A stretch of 50,244 nucleotides of DNA from Deltaproteobacteria bacterium (GCA_002731275.1 PCBK01000091.1:1-50244); one strand, 5' to 3'; positions 8,170-17,619 are shown, counted from the stretch's first letter. Translations and numbers: made by a program. Notes: generated by a model from the sequence alone, not told the origin.

Positions 8170-9609
8170 ATGTCAGTGAGCTGGGAGAAGAAAGCAGGCA
8201 CCGAGGGTGATCTGTTACAACAAAGTATCTTGAGTGATCTTCTTGTGCATCTGTGCCCTGAAGATGGGAATTTTTGGTTCCTCGATGGTTGTGTTCAAGC
8301 CGGAAAGACTCGACCTCATGAGACTGCCCGTTCGTTGTTTGTCAAAATGGACGAGGATCCATTATCGCAAGAGGTCGAACCTTTGCCTTTGTGGCACTTT
8401 CAAAAGGAGACCTTTGAAGAGGGGGAATTTCTCAGCACCTCGTTACTTGCACTTCACGTGTTGTGGAAACAGTGCCTTCATCGAGTCTCATTGCGGATGA
8501 TGTTTTGTCACGACGCGTTTGCTGCGTCCAACGATTTCTCCGAGCAACTGTTTCACCACACACGACAACTCAGCGAAGATACACAATGGTCGACACATCG
8601 CCATCAATTCTACCAAGTCGTCGGCCGACCCACTGAGATATTTCAGGAGAATGTATATCTTGGTGTGGCGAGAGCACCGGGGGTCGCAGTTCTTGAGCCT
8701 CCTGACATTCATGAAGAATGTGCGCCGTTTTTGTTGCTATTGGAGACATTGCTGAATCGTCGATTTTGGGTCGTGTTGGCGTTCCCTACACACGATAAGA
8801 GCGGGAAAAAAAGATACATTTCCAACGCCATTCGCGAGACCCTTTACCAGGGGGTCCGCAAACTTGAGGTCAATGGTGTTACGTTTCAGTTGGACTCCTT
8901 TTTGGATGTCAATGGTCGCAATGTGACTGGTGAGCTTTGGGTGCTGACGGGGGAAGATGAGATGACACCGTGGATTGACCAGAGCCTTGGCCATCTACGT
9001 CAACTCTTGGGAGGGTTGGGACGTGAGGTCAGTGTGGATGGTGACGTTGATGGTCTTCGCGTGAATCGTTTGCCTCGCAAAACAGAAGGAAAAGTGTCCT
9101 CCTTTTTTCGCCAGCTACCCGCTGAGATCACGACCTCTGTTGCTGTTGATTTGGCAGACGAGGACGACCTTGAGGACGTGATTCGGCTGTGGGAACGTTT
9201 GATGGATGAACACGCTGCGATCGATCCGCACTTTCAACGTCGACCGTTGGCGCGGTTGTATCTACGTCGCAATCTGCGTACACAAATCGCTCAGCCTGAT
9301 TTTATTTTGCTCGTTGCGCGATGGCGGCATCGTGTCATCGCGTTTCTTTCCGCACAAATTCTGCGCGCACCGCTCTTCCAAGAGACGCGTTTTGGTCAAA
9401 TCGTCGATGTGTACATTCTTCCTGAGTGGAGGAAACAAAAAATAGGCTCTACCCTCGTACAGCAAGCGTATTTGTGGTTTCGGTCTCTAGGGTTGACACA
9501 TGTGGATCTCAACATCGCGGTGGAGAATATGCGCGCGGAGCAATTTTGGAAGAAGCAAGGTTTCAAACCTTACCTGTACGTATCGTCGAGGAATATCGAG
9601 GAAGAGTGA
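8170..9609 (+). CDS. GNAT-domain protein with long N-terminal region of unknown function
   Basis: A 479-residue protein. Residues about 322-475 form a GNAT N-acetyltransferase domain. The acetyl-CoA loop is RKQKIGSTL (421-429), preceded by the strand IVDVYILPEW, and the end AEQFWKKQGFKPY (457-469) is typical. Residues 1-320 match nothing I recognise; they contain no signal peptide or membrane segment and look like a mixed alpha/beta cytoplasmic domain. The ATG at 8170 is only just preceded by AGGA; a GTG at 8176 is better spaced from it and may be the true start. It converges with the permease gene, ending 6 bp from it. Acceptor substrate unknown. Confidence 0.78.
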   Translation: MSVSWEKKAGTEGDLLQQSILSDLLVHLCPEDGNFWFLDGCVQAGKTRPHETARSLFVKMDEDPLSQEVEPLPLWHFQKETFEEGEFLSTSLLALHVLWKQCLHRVSLRMMFCHDAFAASNDFSEQLFHHTRQLSEDTQWSTHRHQFYQVVGRPTEIFQENVYLGVARAPGVAVLEPPDIHEECAPFLLLLETLLNRRFWVVLAFPTHDKSGKKRYISNAIRETLYQGVRKLEVNGVTFQLDSFLDVNGRNVTGELWVLTGEDEMTPWIDQSLGHLRQLLGGLGREVSVDGDVDGLRVNRLPRKTEGKVSSFFRQLPAEITTSVAVDLADEDDLEDVIRLWERLMDEHAAIDPHFQRRPLARLYLRRNLRTQIAQPDFILLVARWRHRVIAFLSAQILRAPLFQETRFGQIVDVYILPEWRKQKIGSTLVQQAYLWFRSLGLTHVDLNIAVENMRAEQFWKKQGFKPYLYVSSRNIEEE

Positions 9610-9615
9610 AGAGGG

Positions 9616-10854
9616 TTATTCGTACCGAAGGACTTCAACAGGGCGCTGCCTTGCTGCTTGTAAGGCTGGGTAGATCGTCGCGAGGAAGCTTATGAGCAGC
9701 GAGCTGATGGCGACAACGACGAGCTCCATAGGGTGGATACGCACGGGGAGATGGGAGATGAAGTACACCGAAGCGTCCAGCTTAAAGTCTACGTACGTCG
9801 CGACCTGACAGAGCAGCAACCCCAGAACTAAACCTGCCATCGTTCCGAGTGAGCTGATATACAAGCCATACGTCATGAAAATTCTGATCACGCTCTGTTT
9901 TGATGAACCCATTGTCCTAAGAATCGCGATATCTTTGGACTTTTCCAAGACCATCAGGATGAGTGTCCCCGCGATGTTTAACGAGGCAACGAGGATGATG
10001 AAGAGGAGGATCAGCCCAAGCGCGAGTTTATTTTGTTGTATCGCCTTGAATAAGTTCTGATTCATCTGTCGCCAATCCTGAATGCGATAGGGCCATCCAC
10101 CCAGTGTTTTGTTCAGATGGGCTTTCGCGAAGTCGATGCGGTGTAGATCATCGACGAAGAACTCTAGCCCTGTCACAGAGCGCTTTAACTTGAAGAATGA
10201 CTGGGCTTGTTTGAGCGAGATAAAGCAAAACTTACTGTCATATTGGTTCATCCCAAACTGGAAGATGTAGGCGACTTTGAATGAGCGGTGTGACGCTTGT
10301 GTGCGGTTGGACAATCCAAAGAGCGTGATGGGAGATATCATATTGACGACATCACCTTGTTTGACCTGAAGTTTTTCGGCGAGAGCTTTACCAATCGCGA
10401 TGCCAGGTAGAGCGCCCTTGTGGGGAGCGATGAGTCGCTGAAGTGAGCCTTTTTTTCCGACCTTATTGCGTTTGAGAGCTTGCAAATGTATCGGGTGTTT
10501 GAGGGAGATACCTTTGAGCCCGACGCCGATCATTTTTTCGCCAGCTGAGAGCATGACTTCACCGAGTACGATTGGAGAGGCGCTTGTGATCCCTGGCGTT
10601 GCGACGACCTTTTTTCGTACCTCTTCGTGATCGCTAAAGTCGACCCCGTACCGAAAGAGGATGGCGTGTGAGTTGGCACCGATCACTTTGTTGATCAGTT
10701 CGTGTTGAAAGCCATTCATGACAGAGAGGACCACGCTGAGAGTCGCCACGCCAAGTGTGACGCCGAGGATACTGATCAGAGTAATCACGGAGATAAATGT
10801 CGTTCGTTTTCTGGCTTTTAGGTATCGAAGGCCAATGAACGTTTCGAACATCAT
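9616..10854 (-). CDS. lolC: LolC/LolE-type lipoprotein-releasing ABC permease
   Basis: Inner-membrane subunit of the Lol system, which releases lipoproteins to the periplasmic carrier LolA. The product begins MMFETFIGLRYLKARKR, typical of the family, at the ATG at 10854, with AGGA 7 bp upstream; a longer frame would run into the preceding gene. Membrane segments are visible near the start (FISVITLISILGVTLGVA) and as three in the last third, with a large periplasmic domain between. The end PALQAARQRPVEVLRYE is the usual MacB/LolC-family ending. No LolD ATPase gene is adjacent. LolC, LolE and fused LolF cannot be told apart here. Confidence 0.88.
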   Translation of the reverse strand: MMFETFIGLRYLKARKRTTFISVITLISILGVTLGVATLSVVLSVMNGFQHELINKVIGANSHAILFRYGVDFSDHEEVRKKVVATPGITSASPIVLGEVMLSAGEKMIGVGLKGISLKHPIHLQALKRNKVGKKGSLQRLIAPHKGALPGIAIGKALAEKLQVKQGDVVNMISPITLFGLSNRTQASHRSFKVAYIFQFGMNQYDSKFCFISLKQAQSFFKLKRSVTGLEFFVDDLHRIDFAKAHLNKTLGGWPYRIQDWRQMNQNLFKAIQQNKLALGLILLFIILVASLNIAGTLILMVLEKSKDIAILRTMGSSKQSVIRIFMTYGLYISSLGTMAGLVLGLLLCQVATYVDFKLDASVYFISHLPVRIHPMELVVVAISSLLISFLATIYPALQAARQRPVEVLRYE

Positions 10855-10891
10855 GTTGGTATCCTGAAGTGTGTGTCCTGGAAGAGAGAGC

Positions 10892-11500
10892 CTACAGAAA
10901 AGCGTCTGGGTCGCCTTGCCCCACACGTAAAACCTCGGCATTTTCGCTTGTCATGTCGATCACGGTGGAGGGGTTCTCTGGGATGATTCCCCCATCAATA
11001 ACCGCCCCAAGCTGTTTACCGAGCATGCGTTCGATGTCGTGAGGGTCGCCAAGGTAGGAGCCGAGTGAGTCGCGCGCTGTGACGTTGAGCAAGGGCATCC
11101 CAAGATGCTCTAAGAGAGCGATGACGACGGGGTGGTCTGGCATCCTTGCGCCAACCTCTCGGCGTTTGCCGTGGAGTTTGCGGGCGACCTGCTTGCCTGC
11201 TTGAAGGATTAATGTGTAGGGGCCTGGCAAGGCATGCTTGGCTGCTCGAAATCCTTGATTCCCAATGTGTGCGTATTGAGCGAGCTGTTTGAAGTCAGCA
11301 AACAGCAGCGACGCAGGTTTCTTTTTCGGGCGGTTTCTCAAGCGAAACAATCGCTCGACAGATTTGAGCTGGTGAGGATCGCAGCCGAGTCCATATCCTG
11401 TATCTGTCGGATAGCAGAGGATCTCACCTTTGCGGATCAGCTCAGCGGCTTTCGCGATTTTGTGGGGTTGTGGATGGTCTATATTTAATACCAATAACAT
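10892..11500 (-). CDS. yciO: YciO/YrdC/Sua5-family protein
   Basis: A 202-residue YrdC-fold protein. It resembles E. coli YciO more than TsaC: CYPTDTGYGLGCDP near the start, GPYTLIL in the middle, and VIDGGIIPENPSTVIDMT followed by VLRVGQGD at the end. TsaC/Sua5 make threonylcarbamoyl-adenylate for tRNA t6A; the role of YciO is less certain. A GAGAGAAG sequence precedes the ATG. The gap to the permease gene is 37 bp, so the two may be cotranscribed. Confidence 0.85.
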   Translation of the reverse strand: MLLVLNIDHPQPHKIAKAAELIRKGEILCYPTDTGYGLGCDPHQLKSVERLFRLRNRPKKKPASLLFADFKQLAQYAHIGNQGFRAAKHALPGPYTLILQAGKQVARKLHGKRREVGARMPDHPVVIALLEHLGMPLLNVTARDSLGSYLGDPHDIERMLGKQLGAVIDGGIIPENPSTVIDMTSENAEVLRVGQGDPDAFL

Positions 11501-11691
11501 AATCTTCTCTCATCAATGGTTCTTGATGTCATTGTTTCTGTGTTGCGACCGCAAACAAGAACGCGCAAGAAGGTGGCATTTCCCAGGTGGAGTGTCAAGC
11601 AAAATGCATGGATGGTCTTGCGAAGGGGTGAACGTGCTGGGGGGAATGTCCTTTTGTTCTCGGTGGATAGGTGTCTTGGGTGGCGTCGGTG

Positions 11692-12138
11692 TTAGTATTC
11701 CTCGTCATCGAAGTAGGCTTCGTCGGTGTCCGAATCGTCATCACTTGAACTCTCCTCAGGAAATCCAAGATAGAGGCTACACTCTGGACATTCTCCATCA
11801 GCCGTGACTTCGTCGATGACACTTTGGCAACCTGGGCAGACGATGCTGTCACTCGAAAGATCGACGATCGCTTCGTCGACGTCGAGGCCTTCTAGATCAA
11901 GAGTCTCTTGCCAGACTTCTTCGAAGATTTCGACAACATCTTCCATGTCTTCGCGTCGGACTTGCAGTGTCAGGACAGGTGGACCATATTCAGAGATCAT
12001 GCCTTCAACATCGCCCGCGATAAGAGATGGGATGTTTTCGTCCGCGAGGATGGCGAGCCGTTCTCTGCAGTTGTGCAAATCACCGACAAATACAGTGACA
12101 ACATCATCCTCTTCTGGATCGATTTCATCGTAATTCAT
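11692..12138 (-). CDS. Small acidic zinc-ribbon protein, DUF2007-like
   Basis: About 148 residues, from an ATG at 12138 with AAGGAG nine bp upstream. The N-terminal half resembles DUF2007: a ferredoxin-like fold with VFVGDLHNCRERLAILAD and IPSLIAGDVEG. It is followed by CPGC and CPEC pairs that can form a zinc ribbon. The C-terminal tail is almost entirely Ser, Asp and Glu. DUF2007 is often described as a putative signal-transducing domain, with no firm function. Cytoplasmic; no operon partner within 270 bp upstream. Confidence 0.68.
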   Translation of the reverse strand: MNYDEIDPEEDDVVTVFVGDLHNCRERLAILADENIPSLIAGDVEGMISEYGPPVLTLQVRREDMEDVVEIFEEVWQETLDLEGLDVDEAIVDLSSDSIVCPGCQSVIDEVTADGECPECSLYLGFPEESSSDDDSDTDEAYFDDEEY

Positions 12139-12414
12139 ATCGACACGCTCCTTTGTGCTGAAAGTCACGCTTATAAACAGACGTGAATATCTGTGTTTGG
12201 GAGCGTGAGCTGCAGCGTCATGAGTGCAAAAGTGAGAATTGTTTGGTTGGTCGGAGCTGGGATTCGCGGTGTGATATGGAACCCTACCGTCTTGACCATT
12301 GAAGTATATACAAGACGGATCTCGAAAAAGCAACACAATCTTTTGTCGTGCGGTTTGTTTGTGTAGGTGCTTGAAATATATTGATTTGTTGTCTTGTGGA
12401 GGGGGCGGTGGGGG

Positions 12415-12927
12415 TTACGCTTCTCGGATGGAGACGTTCATTGTGATGGGTACTTCTGGGCGGTCGCCAGGACCTGTCGCTGTGTTTGCGATGGCGTTGA
12501 CGACTTCCATACCGGAGGATACTTGGCCAAAGACAGAGTGTTTTCCGTCGAGCCAGGGTGTGGCGGCGTGGGTGATGAAGAATTGTCCACCGTTGGTGTT
12601 GGGACCGCTGTTTGCCATGCTGAGGATCCCTGGGCCGGTGTGTTTCAGCTCTGGGTGAAATTCATCTTCGAATTTGTAGCCTGGTCCACCTGTCCCACGA
12701 CCGAGAGGGCAACCTCCTTGGATCATGAAACCTTTGATGATGCGGTGGAAAGTCAAGCCGTTGTAATAGGGGGTATCGTTTTTGACTTCACCTGTTTGTG
12801 GGTGTCTCCACTGTTTTGTACCTGTGGCGAGACCTACGAAGTTTGCGACTGTTTTGGGAGCGCGTTGGTCGAAGAGTTGAATGGTGAAGTTACCCATGCT
12901 TGTTTGGAAGTCAGCGTAAATTGCCAT
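12415..12927 (-). CDS. Cytoplasmic cyclophilin-type peptidyl-prolyl isomerase
   Basis: A minimal cyclophilin of 170 residues without a signal peptide. The active-site residues are complete: [13 protein letters not shown] (catalytic Arg62, Phe67, Gln70), QFFIT (115-119), Trp125 and His130. It lacks the cysteine insertion of its two neighbours; here [12 protein letters not shown] is uninterrupted. AGGA lies 8 bp before the ATG. It is the last of three tandem paralogues read on the minus strand, 31 bp after the middle one, which suggests local duplication followed by loss or retention of export signals. Confidence 0.94.
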   Translation of the reverse strand: MAIYADFQTSMGNFTIQLFDQRAPKTVANFVGLATGTKQWRHPQTGEVKNDTPYYNGLTFHRIIKGFMIQGGCPLGRGTGGPGYKFEDEFHPELKHTGPGILSMANSGPNTNGGQFFITHAATPWLDGKHSVFGQVSSGMEVVNAIANTATGPGDRPEVPITMNVSIREA

Positions 12928-12958
12928 GATATTTCCTCATTTTCTATGTAGGTGAAAG

Positions 12959-13801
12959 TTATTCTGCGGTTTTGGGCAGTCGAAGCCATTTGCGCTTCCA
13001 ACGTTTTGCCCGGCGGATATGGACGCGTTGAAGCGTGACAGGTTGAATGGGGGTGCCGCTTGATGTGACCGGCAACTCAGAGATAGTCTCCAACACCTTC
13101 ATGCCATAAATGACTTTGCCGAAGACTGTATGTCCTCGTTGTATCACACGTGTTTTGCATGTGGGGGAGCCTTGTGACCCTTTGGGGTATTGTTTTGCAA
13201 AGCGTCGACAATCTTTGTTGGATCTGCACTTGATGGGGAGAGTGAAGTTTTGACAGTAAGTGCCTTTGAGCGTTTTTGCGTTGAGCCAGGGAGTGGGGCG
13301 CAGGGTGATAAAGAATTGACTGCTGTTTGTGTGTGGCCCTGCGTTTGCCATGCTCACCATCCCCTTTTGGTTGTGGTTGAGTGAGGGGTGGAATTCATCT
13401 TTGATTTGGTAGCCTGAACCATGTGTCCCGCGATTTTTTGGACATCCCATCTTGAGCAGGTAGGTTGGGACGATCTTGAATATCTGCAAGCCATCGTAAA
13501 AAGCGCGGTTTGTCTTCTTTTTGGTTTTGGGGTCCACGGTCGCTTTGTCGCCTGTCGCGAGGCCGACAAAGTGCCTCACTGTACGAGGTACCTTGTCCTC
13601 GAAGAGTTGGATGACAAAGGTGCCTTTGTTGGTCATCACGATGGCCCACGGTTGTTGTGAGGTATCGTATCCCTCAGCTTGTTTCTCTTCTGCGTGGAGG
13701 TGGGCTGGTGCGAGGATGGCAAAGAACAACAAAGTGAGCCATATCTTCGAGTATCCTGGATGTTTTGTGACAGGAGCTGGACGGAGTAAGGCTAGATTCA
13801 T
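12959..13801 (-). CDS. Exported cyclophilin-like protein with Cys insertion and altered active site
   Basis: About 280 residues from the ATG at 13801 (AAAGGAC 7 bp upstream). A hydrophobic signal at about 20-37 ends near HLHA, so the protein is periplasmic or secreted. The cyclophilin domain covers about 51-265. The catalytic segment reads LQIFKIVPTYLLKM (105-118) where active paralogues have [13 protein letters not shown]. The catalytic Arg is thus Lys109 and the Gln is Lys117, so isomerase activity is doubtful. An insertion at about 176-222 lies between the Trp and His of the active site. Its four cysteines are 183, 192, 198 and 215 (x8, x5 and x16 between them). It may act as a chaperone or binding protein instead. 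Confidence 0.87.
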   Translation of the reverse strand: MNLALLRPAPVTKHPGYSKIWLTLLFFAILAPAHLHAEEKQAEGYDTSQQPWAIVMTNKGTFVIQLFEDKVPRTVRHFVGLATGDKATVDPKTKKKTNRAFYDGLQIFKIVPTYLLKMGCPKNRGTHGSGYQIKDEFHPSLNHNQKGMVSMANAGPHTNSSQFFITLRPTPWLNAKTLKGTYCQNFTLPIKCRSNKDCRRFAKQYPKGSQGSPTCKTRVIQRGHTVFGKVIYGMKVLETISELPVTSSGTPIQPVTLQRVHIRRAKRWKRKWLRLPKTAE

Positions 13802-13838
13802 GATATGTCCTTTTTGCAAAAGCGTGTGACACAAGGTC

Positions 13839-14651
13839 TCATCGTAAGGGTTGTCGCCAAGAAGGTGCCCAGCGGACAGCTCGTTTGATGAGCAAGGATT
13901 TGATCACGATAGGTTTGATGGGTTTTGAGCCTTTTTTGGGGACAAGAGCCATCGCGCTTACGACGTTCATCCCCGACACGACTTTGCCGAAGACGGCGTG
14001 CCCTTTTTGTTTTTTGATCGTACATCGAAAGGGCGCTTTGGTCGTAAATTGTGGATAACGTCTGGCGATGATGTCGCATTGAAAGTGTGTACGACAGCGC
14101 ACTGAACGCTTAAATCCTGTGCAGTATTTGACGATCTTGGCGTTGAGCCAGGATGTTGTTTTGTAGGTGATGAAGAATTGGCTGCCGTTGGTGTTTGGGC
14201 CGCTGTTTGCCATGCTGAGGATACCGGGGCCGGTGTGTTTCAGCGCTGGGTGAAATTCATCTTCGAATTTGTAGCCTGGTCCACCCGTTCCTGTGCCAAG
14301 TGGGCAACCTCCTTGCACCATAAAACCTTTGATCACGCGGTGGAAGGTCAGGCCATTATAAAAGGGCTTGCCTTTTTGCCATGTCTTCGTTTTGGGATCT
14401 CTCCAGGCCTTTGTGCCTGTGGCGAGGCCGATGAAGTTCGCGACTGTTTTTGGCGCTCGTTTTTCATAGAGCTTTGCGATGATTGTGCCCATGCTTGTGT
14501 AAAAGATGGCCCAAGGCTGCAAGCGTTGTGGCTTTTTGAAGGTAGAAGGTGGGATGGGTGTGTAGTTGAGTGGGGCTGCGATGGTGTTGAGTGAAAAACC
14601 CCATATCAACAGAACAATCACAAACATGCTCCGAAATGTATGGTGTCTCAA
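13839..14651 (-). CDS. Exported cyclophilin-type peptidyl-prolyl isomerase with Cys insertion
   Basis: A 270-residue exported cyclophilin. It starts at a TTG (14651) with GGGAGG five bp upstream; the next ATG has no room for a binding site. A signal peptide of about 26 residues ends at TIAA. The active site is intact: [13 protein letters not shown] (103-115, Arg105), SQFFIT (157-162). An insertion at about 172-216 carries cysteines 177, 186, 192 and 210 (x8, x5 and x17), the same place and nearly the same spacing as in the downstream paralogue. The cysteines should form disulfides in the periplasm next to the substrate groove. First of the three-gene set. Confidence 0.9.
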   Translation of the reverse strand: MRHHTFRSMFVIVLLIWGFSLNTIAAPLNYTPIPPSTFKKPQRLQPWAIFYTSMGTIIAKLYEKRAPKTVANFIGLATGTKAWRDPKTKTWQKGKPFYNGLTFHRVIKGFMVQGGCPLGTGTGGPGYKFEDEFHPALKHTGPGILSMANSGPNTNGSQFFITYKTTSWLNAKIVKYCTGFKRSVRCRTHFQCDIIARRYPQFTTKAPFRCTIKKQKGHAVFGKVVSGMNVVSAMALVPKKGSKPIKPIVIKSLLIKRAVRWAPSWRQPLR

Positions 14652-14976
14652 TCAAGCCTCCCCTGTTTGAAATCAATGGAGTTGTGTTGGAAAACGATGT
14701 CAGAATTTCTTGCGATTTTCTTGTAGCACAAGGCCATATTTCGATCAAGTGCTCTCTCAACTTTGTCCGGCAATGTGGGGGGAATGTTCTCTCTTCTTGT
14801 TGATTTCAGGAACGTTCTTTTTTCTTGTAAGCCGCTTGACATCGTGTTCCTAGTCTTGGTACAAATAAACGATGATTTTGTTGGAAAGAACGTACAACTC
14901 TTTGTCGAAAGTGAGTTGCCACCAATTGGCCCCGAAACAACAAGAGGCCTCATACCTGTAAGGAGGTTTGATCTCG
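14652..14976. other. Divergent intergenic region, cyclophilin set / Ig-like lipoprotein
   Basis: No gene in these 325 bp. It holds a plausible plus-strand promoter at 14835-14864. A weak minus-strand one is also possible: TTGATC at 14748-14743, 17-bp spacer, TACAAG at 14725-14720, for the cyclophilin genes. A strong AGGAGG (14961-14966) precedes the lipoprotein start. Confidence 0.55.
14835..14864 (+). promoter_or_regulatory. Candidate promoter of the Ig-like lipoprotein gene
   Basis: TTGACA (14835-14840), 18-bp spacer, TACAAA (14859-14864). The transcript would have a leader of about 105 nt before the ATG at 14977. Confidence 0.45.
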
Positions 14977-17568
14977 ATGACTTGGCAACGTGGAAAGTAT
15001 TCAATCGTATTTGTTTTAGGGTTTTTATCCCTGCTGTTTGTGGGGAGTCAGCTTACGGGCTGTTCTGATCCACCAGAAGACGCCAGCGTCAGTATCCAAG
15101 TCGCACCAGCTCTCGTGTATGTCGGAGGTAAGGCGACAATACTGATCCAGGCCACCAAGAAAGGTGGGGAAAATCTGGACGATGGTTCCGAGATTAAAGT
15201 CACCGTTAATCTCGGTAGTCTGGAAGAGACTGGTGCCGTGACTGAAAAAACTGTGACGACGACAAACGGTCGTGCGCGACTCGAGTGGTGGCCTGGAGAT
15301 CAAGAAGGGACCGTCAACATCGTCGCAAAAAGCAGCGTCGCAGAAAAGCAAATTATCTTTCGTGTGTTCGCCAAACCTGAGTTTGGTCCCGAGCCCGCAG
15401 AAGAAGTGGTGGCAGAGGAAGACAGTGGTTCTGCTCCCGAGCCTGACGTCACTATCGACGAAGAGATTATCCAACAGACCATTCAAGTCGAGTTGACAGC
15501 TGTCAAAAAATCCATCCAGGCCGATGGAAACGATATGACAGAGCTGACTCTGAAGGTTATCTCACCTGTTCCGACAAACATCCAACAAAAAATGCTCTTC
15601 GAGTTCAAAACCACTTTGGGTAAATTTCTCGATTATAAAACCAAGAAGGCGCTTACACCGAAACAAGGTACAACAGATACGTATCTTGTGGGATACTATA
15701 ACGGTGCCTTCCGTGTCTTTTTACAGGCTGATACAGTCGCAGGAACAGCGAGCGTTGATGCCTCTTTGGATACGCCTTCTTTCCGCGCTGTTGCAGAAAC
15801 AAAGGTCGATATTGTCGAGATTGGTTTTATCGAGTTTGTTTCAACTGCTCCCCAAATCATTGGTACAAAAGGCTCTGGTCGTGAGGTTTCGACCGTAACC
15901 TTCAAAGTCCTCGACACAAACAGACAACCTTTCCCTGCATCTACTGTTGTGCGTTTCAACATTTCACAAGCCATTGGTGGTGCGAGCATCACACGCTCGG
16001 AGATGTTGTCCGAAAAAGACGGCTCTGCAAGTACACAGGTGAAAAGTGGTAACTCCGCAGCAACAGTGACGGTCACCGCACGTGTCACCATCCCAGCGAC
16101 TGGCGCACAATGTCCTGTTGCATGTACTGCTGACGCTGACTGCGATCCATGTGGAACAGGGATCAAATGCGTACAGAAAAAATGTGCGAAGGTCTTGGAA
16201 GCCACCTCTTCTGCGATCGCAATCGTTGGTGGACGCGCAAGTCACCGTTCGATGACCTTCACTTGTGAGCGATATAACATCGGCGCGATGTACAACATCC
16301 TTGGCTCCAACATCCAAACCCGACTCAACACAAAATGCTCTGTGCAGCTCGCAGACCGTTTTAGCAACAAAGTTGGTTTCCAAACACAAGTTCTTTTCAT
16401 GGTCGAAGCAGGGTCTATTGACCCCTCCTCTGCAACGATACCTTATAGCTCTGCTACAAACACGGAAGACGTGGGGATTGCTGATGCGAAGATGCGCTCC
16501 CAAAACCCTCCTCCCGTCGATGTTTTGCCGATGTCCGTACCTAACAAGAAGAACTGCGGTAACCCAAACTGTACAATTCCCGATGCAACAGTATACGATC
16601 CAGACAAAGAGCCATTTGCCTGGAAAGGATACGATTGTACGCAGGTCTCACAAGACTCGCGTCTGTTTGTCGAACCATTTTACCAAGATCCTGTCAACAC
16701 AACGAGGCTGCGCAACCCACGTGACGGTCTGGTCACTGTTGTTGCTTACACCAACGGTGAAGAAGAGTTTACAGATACAAACAGTAATGGTGAGTATGAT
16801 CAGGGCGAACCCTTCGTCGACTTGGGAGAGCCGTACATCGACGCCAATGACAATGGTAAATGGGACAAAACATTGCCCGGTAAAGCCAGCGGTGAACCAT
16901 TTGTCGACATCCCATGTACGCAAGATGAAGTGGACAACAAACAAAATGGTTGCACACAAGTCGGCGTCGGAAACGGATTGCGTGACGGACCTAACGGCAA
17001 ATGGGACTCCGATACTTTGATCTGGAAGAAGACTTGGATCGTGTGGTCGAACTCTGCGACGGTACTTCCTGCAAACGTTCAAATCCAGCCGGCGGTCGAT
17101 ATCAAACCAAACAACCAATGTAAGGCTTTGACCATTCGCAGTGGTATCTATCCCCGACGTACGTTCAAAATTGAACCTGGAAACTCAGCGACGTACGACA
17201 TTACTTTGCACGACTTTAACCTCAACCCATTGACTCCCAATTCCAGCGTGACGTACGGTGTTCCCAGCGTCAAGTTGGTACAGAGTCCCAAGTCGAATGG
17301 TGCAGGCGCGCCAAACCTCGGATTTGGTGTGTTCTCACAAAAAATCCCACTCTCATTTGGCGCTTTCCAAGTCAAAACGCACATCCTCCCAGCAACGTTC
17401 TGGGGGCTGAGTGCTGTCAACCACCGTTTGATTTTGGAAGACGGAGATGGACTCAAAGCAGATACATCCACTCCCACTCGTTTGGAGGTCTCTGTCAGCT
17501 CGGTCTCTGGTGTTCCTGGAGCAAAACCTGACTCTTTGTTCTTGACTGTTCAAGGCGAAACCTTCTGA
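14977..17568 (+). CDS. Large lipoprotein with Ig-like domains, a Cys module and Ca-binding-like repeats
   Basis: About 863 residues. The ATG at 14977 is preferred, 10 bp after AGGAGG; an in-frame TTG at 14968 is too close. The signal peptide ends in the lipobox LTGC (Cys29). At least two invasin/Big1-like Ig domains follow: one at about 35-130, and one starting near 165 with the typical IQADGNDMTELTLKV. A cysteine module at about 379-405 contains CTADADCDPC and CVQKKC, the C-x5-C and C-x4-C signature of the neighbouring lipoproteins. Around 592-700 repeated DTNSNGEYDQGEP and DANDNGKWD strings resemble dockerin/EF-hand calcium loops. Likely on the cell surface, perhaps in adhesion. It precedes a small lipoprotein by 51 bp. 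Confidence 0.82.
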   Translation: MTWQRGKYSIVFVLGFLSLLFVGSQLTGCSDPPEDASVSIQVAPALVYVGGKATILIQATKKGGENLDDGSEIKVTVNLGSLEETGAVTEKTVTTTNGRARLEWWPGDQEGTVNIVAKSSVAEKQIIFRVFAKPEFGPEPAEEVVAEEDSGSAPEPDVTIDEEIIQQTIQVELTAVKKSIQADGNDMTELTLKVISPVPTNIQQKMLFEFKTTLGKFLDYKTKKALTPKQGTTDTYLVGYYNGAFRVFLQADTVAGTASVDASLDTPSFRAVAETKVDIVEIGFIEFVSTAPQIIGTKGSGREVSTVTFKVLDTNRQPFPASTVVRFNISQAIGGASITRSEMLSEKDGSASTQVKSGNSAATVTVTARVTIPATGAQCPVACTADADCDPCGTGIKCVQKKCAKVLEATSSAIAIVGGRASHRSMTFTCERYNIGAMYNILGSNIQTRLNTKCSVQLADRFSNKVGFQTQVLFMVEAGSIDPSSATIPYSSATNTEDVGIADAKMRSQNPPPVDVLPMSVPNKKNCGNPNCTIPDATVYDPDKEPFAWKGYDCTQVSQDSRLFVEPFYQDPVNTTRLRNPRDGLVTVVAYTNGEEEFTDTNSNGEYDQGEPFVDLGEPYIDANDNGKWDKTLPGKASGEPFVDIPCTQDEVDNKQNGCTQVGVGNGLRDGPNGKWDSDTLIWKKTWIVWSNSATVLPANVQIQPAVDIKPNNQCKALTIRSGIYPRRTFKIEPGNSATYDITLHDFNLNPLTPNSSVTYGVPSVKLVQSPKSNGAGAPNLGFGVFSQKIPLSFGAFQVKTHILPATFWGLSAVNHRLILEDGDGLKADTSTPTRLEVSVSSVSGVPGAKPDSLFLTVQGETF

Positions 17569-17619
17569 TATAACCTTCTTTCCCCACCTTCCCCATTTCT
17601 TCAGGAGATTCATTTCATT

